Part shown: piece after piece, positions 33,601 to 35,498 of the stretch
Numbering within the stretch: position 1 is the first letter of the stretch
Layout of the letters: every line of letters begins with the position of its first letter
Source of the DNA: Ruminococcus sp.
GTDB taxonomy: Bacteria > Bacillota > Clostridia > Oscillospirales > Ruminococcaceae
DNA: 35,498 bases
NCBI RefSeq assembly: GCF_024691275.1
Contig: NZ_JAILNU010000022.1
Span: 1 to 35,498, forward strand
Direction of reading: 5' to 3'
Program-made: the position numbers and the translations under genes
Notes under the pieces: model-generated
Database searches by the model: none
The model's input: the letters and a program-made list of their open reading frames with translations, nothing else
Told to the model about the DNA's origin: nothing

Positions 33601-35498
33601 TGAAATGAATGAAGAAAATGGCAATAGCTATTCCACAGGTGTAGATGTTACAGTATCTGCCGGTGCCGGTGCAGGTGGTGTGACCGTAGGTGTGAAAGCC
33701 GGTGTCGGCGCAGAAGCAAGCTGGGCAACCACTTCTACCAACGGCTGCGCCTTTACCGCAGAGATGCAGAATATGCCAAAAGAAGCCGAAGAATACGGCT
33801 ACGGTATGTCGTGGAAGCTCTTCGCTCACGATGGTACCTACACGGATTACAAAGGCAATACCGTGTCTTTCCCTGTTGTAGATTACCTTGTAACAGATGT
33901 CATTCAGCCTCCGCTGATCCCAAGGGACTTCCATCAGAACTATCAGGAATCTACTCAGAATAGTATTCGTCTGGAGTGGAAGTACGAAGACCCCTCCATT
34001 GCAGAGAAATTCAATATCTACCGCATTACTAATATTAACGGCAGAGATTCAGCGGTTCTGGTCGGTTCTGTCGCAGCATCCGGCGGCACAAAGGAAGATG
34101 ACGGAATCTATTCATACGTTTTTAAAGATTCCGGTCAGTGTGAAAACAGCAAGAATATTATCATGAACTCAGGTACAAAGTTTGATTACAGTATTGAGGC
34201 GGTACGCAGCTTTGCAGCTCCACCGTCTGTCTCTATGCCCGGCGATACCATTTCTGCTTACACACTTCCTGATGCAGAGTATCCCGACATTGTGCTGAAG
34301 GGTGTTGAAAATAACAAGCTAACACTTTATCCCGATCGCGATTATACGATAACTGCAGATGTTCAGAATGCGGATAACTTCTTACAGCTTTCTTACCAGT
34401 GGCAGAAGAGAGACAGTAAGAATAACTGGAAAAACATCAAGGGCGGCAACACGAAGGTGTTTGAAATCACAAATGCCACCTCCGAGGATGCAGGTCAGTA
34501 TCGCTGCCGGATCGATGCGATCTATTATAACGAGGAGCATCACGAGAAGTCTGCATTTAGCATTACAACCGATGAGATCGACGTTGCTTACCAGATGAGA
34601 ACCGTGAAAAATGATTCCTTTACGGTTTCCTGCAAGGAGAGCAAGCCCGAAGCAATTCTTACGCTGTTCCCTGAAGATCCCTACTGCTTTGTTGCACCGA
34701 CGGGTGATGTAAGATTTATTATCCGCAGCACTTCTCTCGAAAAGAGCTTCACCGTTCCGTTAAAGAACTCCGGAAAAAAGGCAACTGCCAAGCTTTCCAC
34801 AGCAGCAGACCTGAGCGAGCTTCCGGAGGGGGTATACGAGATCACAGCTTATTACAGCGGCGACAATGTATTCAGCTCATTTGCCGAAAGCAGCAAGCAG
34901 AGCGTTTTGGTCGGAGAATCCAAAATCTATCCGGTTCTGATGAACGAGAACGGCGAACGCACAGATACATTCTATTACGGCGATAAGATGTTTTTGAAGT
35001 TTTTAAGCTATACAAAGGATGCTGATGGCAATTCTACAGAAACCGAGATGAAAGATGAAACGCATCCAGACGGTTATTCTGAGCTTCTGACAAAAAAACC
35101 TGATATTTATGTAAATAATGAGATCAAAGTCAAATTGCAGGGCTTTGATGATGAACAGACATTCCAGTATACCTATACCGTAAAAAAACGTCCGCTTGCA
35201 GTACGTGTAATCAGCGAGGAACTGTTTGCCGGAGATGTGGAAGGTCATCTCCCACAAATGGATATTCTTTCCGGTTCGCTTGCGGCAGATGATGTGCTTT
35301 CAGATATTGTCGATCTGACCTTCAAGAACAGCACAGGAACAACAAACGTAAGTATTACCAACAACACGAACCCCGGCACATACTTTGCCCAGCTTTCTGT
35401 ATTGAGCAGCGAAACTGCTGAAAACTATGACATCAAGCTCTATTCTTATGCATTCACTATCAATTCACAACAGTATACACTGATGTTTTCTGCTGAAC
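30662..35498 (+). CDS. Giant secreted surface protein, FG-GAP-like repeats and Ig-like modules (3' end beyond window)
   Basis: One frame runs without a stop from ATG 30662 (AGGAGG at 30649-30654) to the window end, 1,612 codons. A signal peptide is likely (KRAAAVLLSVTMLPLMELPA, 20-39). Residues about 80-390 match nothing I know. FG-GAP/VCBS-type calcium loops follow: GDFDGNGIDD (457-466), GDINNDGIDD (516-525) and ADLNGTGEE (about 687-695), suggesting a beta-propeller. Residues about 810-1075 are beta-rich with alternating polar and small residues, including a Gly/Ala/Val stretch near 998-1015. FN3-like (about 1098-1200), I-set-like (LSYQWQK...EDAGQYRCRI, 1241-1285), bacterial Ig-like (EGVYEITAYYSGDN, in 1327-1419) and MBG-like (from about 1508) modules follow. 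Probably cell-surface; ligand unknown. The anchor, if any, lies outside the window. Confidence 0.85.
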   Translation, partial: MNNKRTKSMLPESKGSILKRAAAVLLSVTMLPLMELPAITDAASPVTLASKTMNASKAIGINNDAAPDGFDEDDDKSNPYGRKTVVFGDAEEVYSMKTSMSDGSIIGDDVSNVGSKCKNEITCQNTQWVDRNGNEVKRFISDIAICGYPRYWSNEKWKSNLPKAVAELQRNGYDVVTYSNTLDGDRSLEGTDLAAGKPGDANMHRLFRGDEVAKYNIAIGYKYTDDANEAIKDVMLFDDAYSEIKKYSTHEFNGRYYQEPTVFGDSEFRSNNGYLNMGYNWDENGAWTLYMVYTKQNKASSSEVTAVTGLSMYPHGKENSNSYLGVGSFYTNGDGKHVIRQEHTDLNAGLDHYWFPEMYLHQTTVTVRPLQLEGSTVSGKAKIQEKSAINKTAGGNFDGNTEGQKNHFAMVAAVDGELQLAVVEAKDPENSQTVKTIGTYSDKSEVTLAAQMSIASGDFDGNGIDDIAVYNPFHTDGSRVEIYSKTGSGSVDDINSWEIKRTIAVTPDDVVSLSVGDINNDGIDDLVVAANDGVNVYSGARKNMLSENEQICENSEAINFSATVFRDKIAGQYQNFIAVLGAGKETLTSGKLSVFSRDNKGNYTAVATTEAYLGNINVLTKLKYQLELVYADGRLVSPYFNMQTYIFEEGKLTEKKLSKLDNSNNRFSFVYYKEDMYRYLPYDIQVADLNGTGEETVFFKTMIADEKGTIHTRSFSAITPTEKDSIYMSSTINKSQDTEYCYAVVNTDNDSSYLTYTGKHWFSYTDPAVLAVLASPPYFKDLLEKDDLSGDYPGSITSYGKTKGSGSSNSEAATISVGAYIRYEQDFSMFGVKVASIEAEVETMANFTTEFEQASEISYTTEYTTSSGADAVVFYSIPYEFYEYDMVYYFNGEKYTNKQTIAIPKQPCTSTVEMEKYKQISSMYHELPQLSDDVLRHTLGKPETYPQNTMGYHNVQEFDGNYMAVDFTSVGGGMSQSQSIEMNEENGNSYSTGVDVTVSAGAGAGGVTVGVKAGVGAEASWATTSTNGCAFTAEMQNMPKEAEEYGYGMSWKLFAHDGTYTDYKGNTVSFPVVDYLVTDVIQPPLIPRDFHQNYQESTQNSIRLEWKYEDPSIAEKFNIYRITNINGRDSAVLVGSVAASGGTKEDDGIYSYVFKDSGQCENSKNIIMNSGTKFDYSIEAVRSFAAPPSVSMPGDTISAYTLPDAEYPDIVLKGVENNKLTLYPDRDYTITADVQNADNFLQLSYQWQKRDSKNNWKNIKGGNTKVFEITNATSEDAGQYRCRIDAIYYNEEHHEKSAFSITTDEIDVAYQMRTVKNDSFTVSCKESKPEAILTLFPEDPYCFVAPTGDVRFIIRSTSLEKSFTVPLKNSGKKATAKLSTAADLSELPEGVYEITAYYSGDNVFSSFAESSKQSVLVGESKIYPVLMNENGERTDTFYYGDKMFLKFLSYTKDADGNSTETEMKDETHPDGYSELLTKKPDIYVNNEIKVKLQGFDDEQTFQYTYTVKKRPLAVRVISEELFAGDVEGHLPQMDILSGSLAADDVLSDIVDLTFKNSTGTTNVSITNNTNPGTYFAQLSVLSSETAENYDIKLYSYAFTINSQQYTLMFSAE

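Noticed and set aside
1-35498. CRISPR array, tRNA or rRNA genes
   Set aside because: No regularly spaced repeats of CRISPR type, no tRNA-like TTCRANY/anticodon arrangements and no rRNA segments were seen on reading through.

Overview
The window looks like chromosome from an anaerobic, low-to-mid GC Firmicute of the Clostridia, most like Ruminococcus or another Oscillospiraceae member. This is inferred from the gene mix (two T-box leaders, a SpoVT-type regulator, rubredoxin, the YmfF/YmfH peptidase pair, DUF1846, DUF2500), strong AAGGAGG ribosome sites, near-consensus TTGACA/TATAAT promoters and many hairpin-U terminators. Most of it is ordinary core genome. The two ends look accessory.

Layout. 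1-420: AT-rich edge with a partial ORF and a 35-codon ORF that ends inside a heptanucleotide repeat. 428-3455: promoter, T-box leader and valS. 3574-6680: divergent htrA-like protease and CNNM/CorC-type membrane protein. 6862-10607 (minus): AlgI/DltB-type MBOAT acyltransferase, SGNH hydrolase, then a Ser/Thr kinase-like protein with a zinc ribbon. 10864-12267 (minus): Na+-coupled NSS transporter. 12409-16997 (minus): tightly packed ymfF-ymfH-lgt-folD operon. 17184-18771 (plus): RING/zinc-ribbon membrane protein and a Cys-rich lipoprotein. 18814-19142: structured non-coding DNA. 19143-19706 (minus): orphan type IV pilin-like protein. 19853-22750 (minus): a second T-box leader, a four-helix membrane protein, another membrane protein, then tyrS. 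22799-25632: GGDEF protein and divergent DUF1846 protein. 25743-26327: DUF2500 protein and a convergent 51-residue rubredoxin. 26564-29383: uvrA. 29590-30132 (minus): spoVT-like regulator. 30287-30531: two opposed scraps of a serine recombinase. 30662 to the window end: one uninterrupted reading frame of more than 1,612 codons for a secreted multidomain surface protein.

How genes work together. lgt supplies lipidation for lipoproteins such as the one at 18235. HtrA handles envelope protein quality. MBOAT plus SGNH is a typical pair for O-acylating an exported polymer. YmfF/YmfH are linked in Bacillus to EF-P modification. valS sits under a T-box that appears to read a valine codon. The second T-box precedes an unrecognised membrane protein rather than a known amino-acid gene.

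Most worth a second look: the giant surface protein with FG-GAP-like repeats, a glycine/alanine-rich alternating beta region and Ig-like modules, headed by a perfect 22-bp palindrome and next to recombinase debris; the T-box in front of an unknown membrane protein; and the orphan kinase with altered catalytic motifs.
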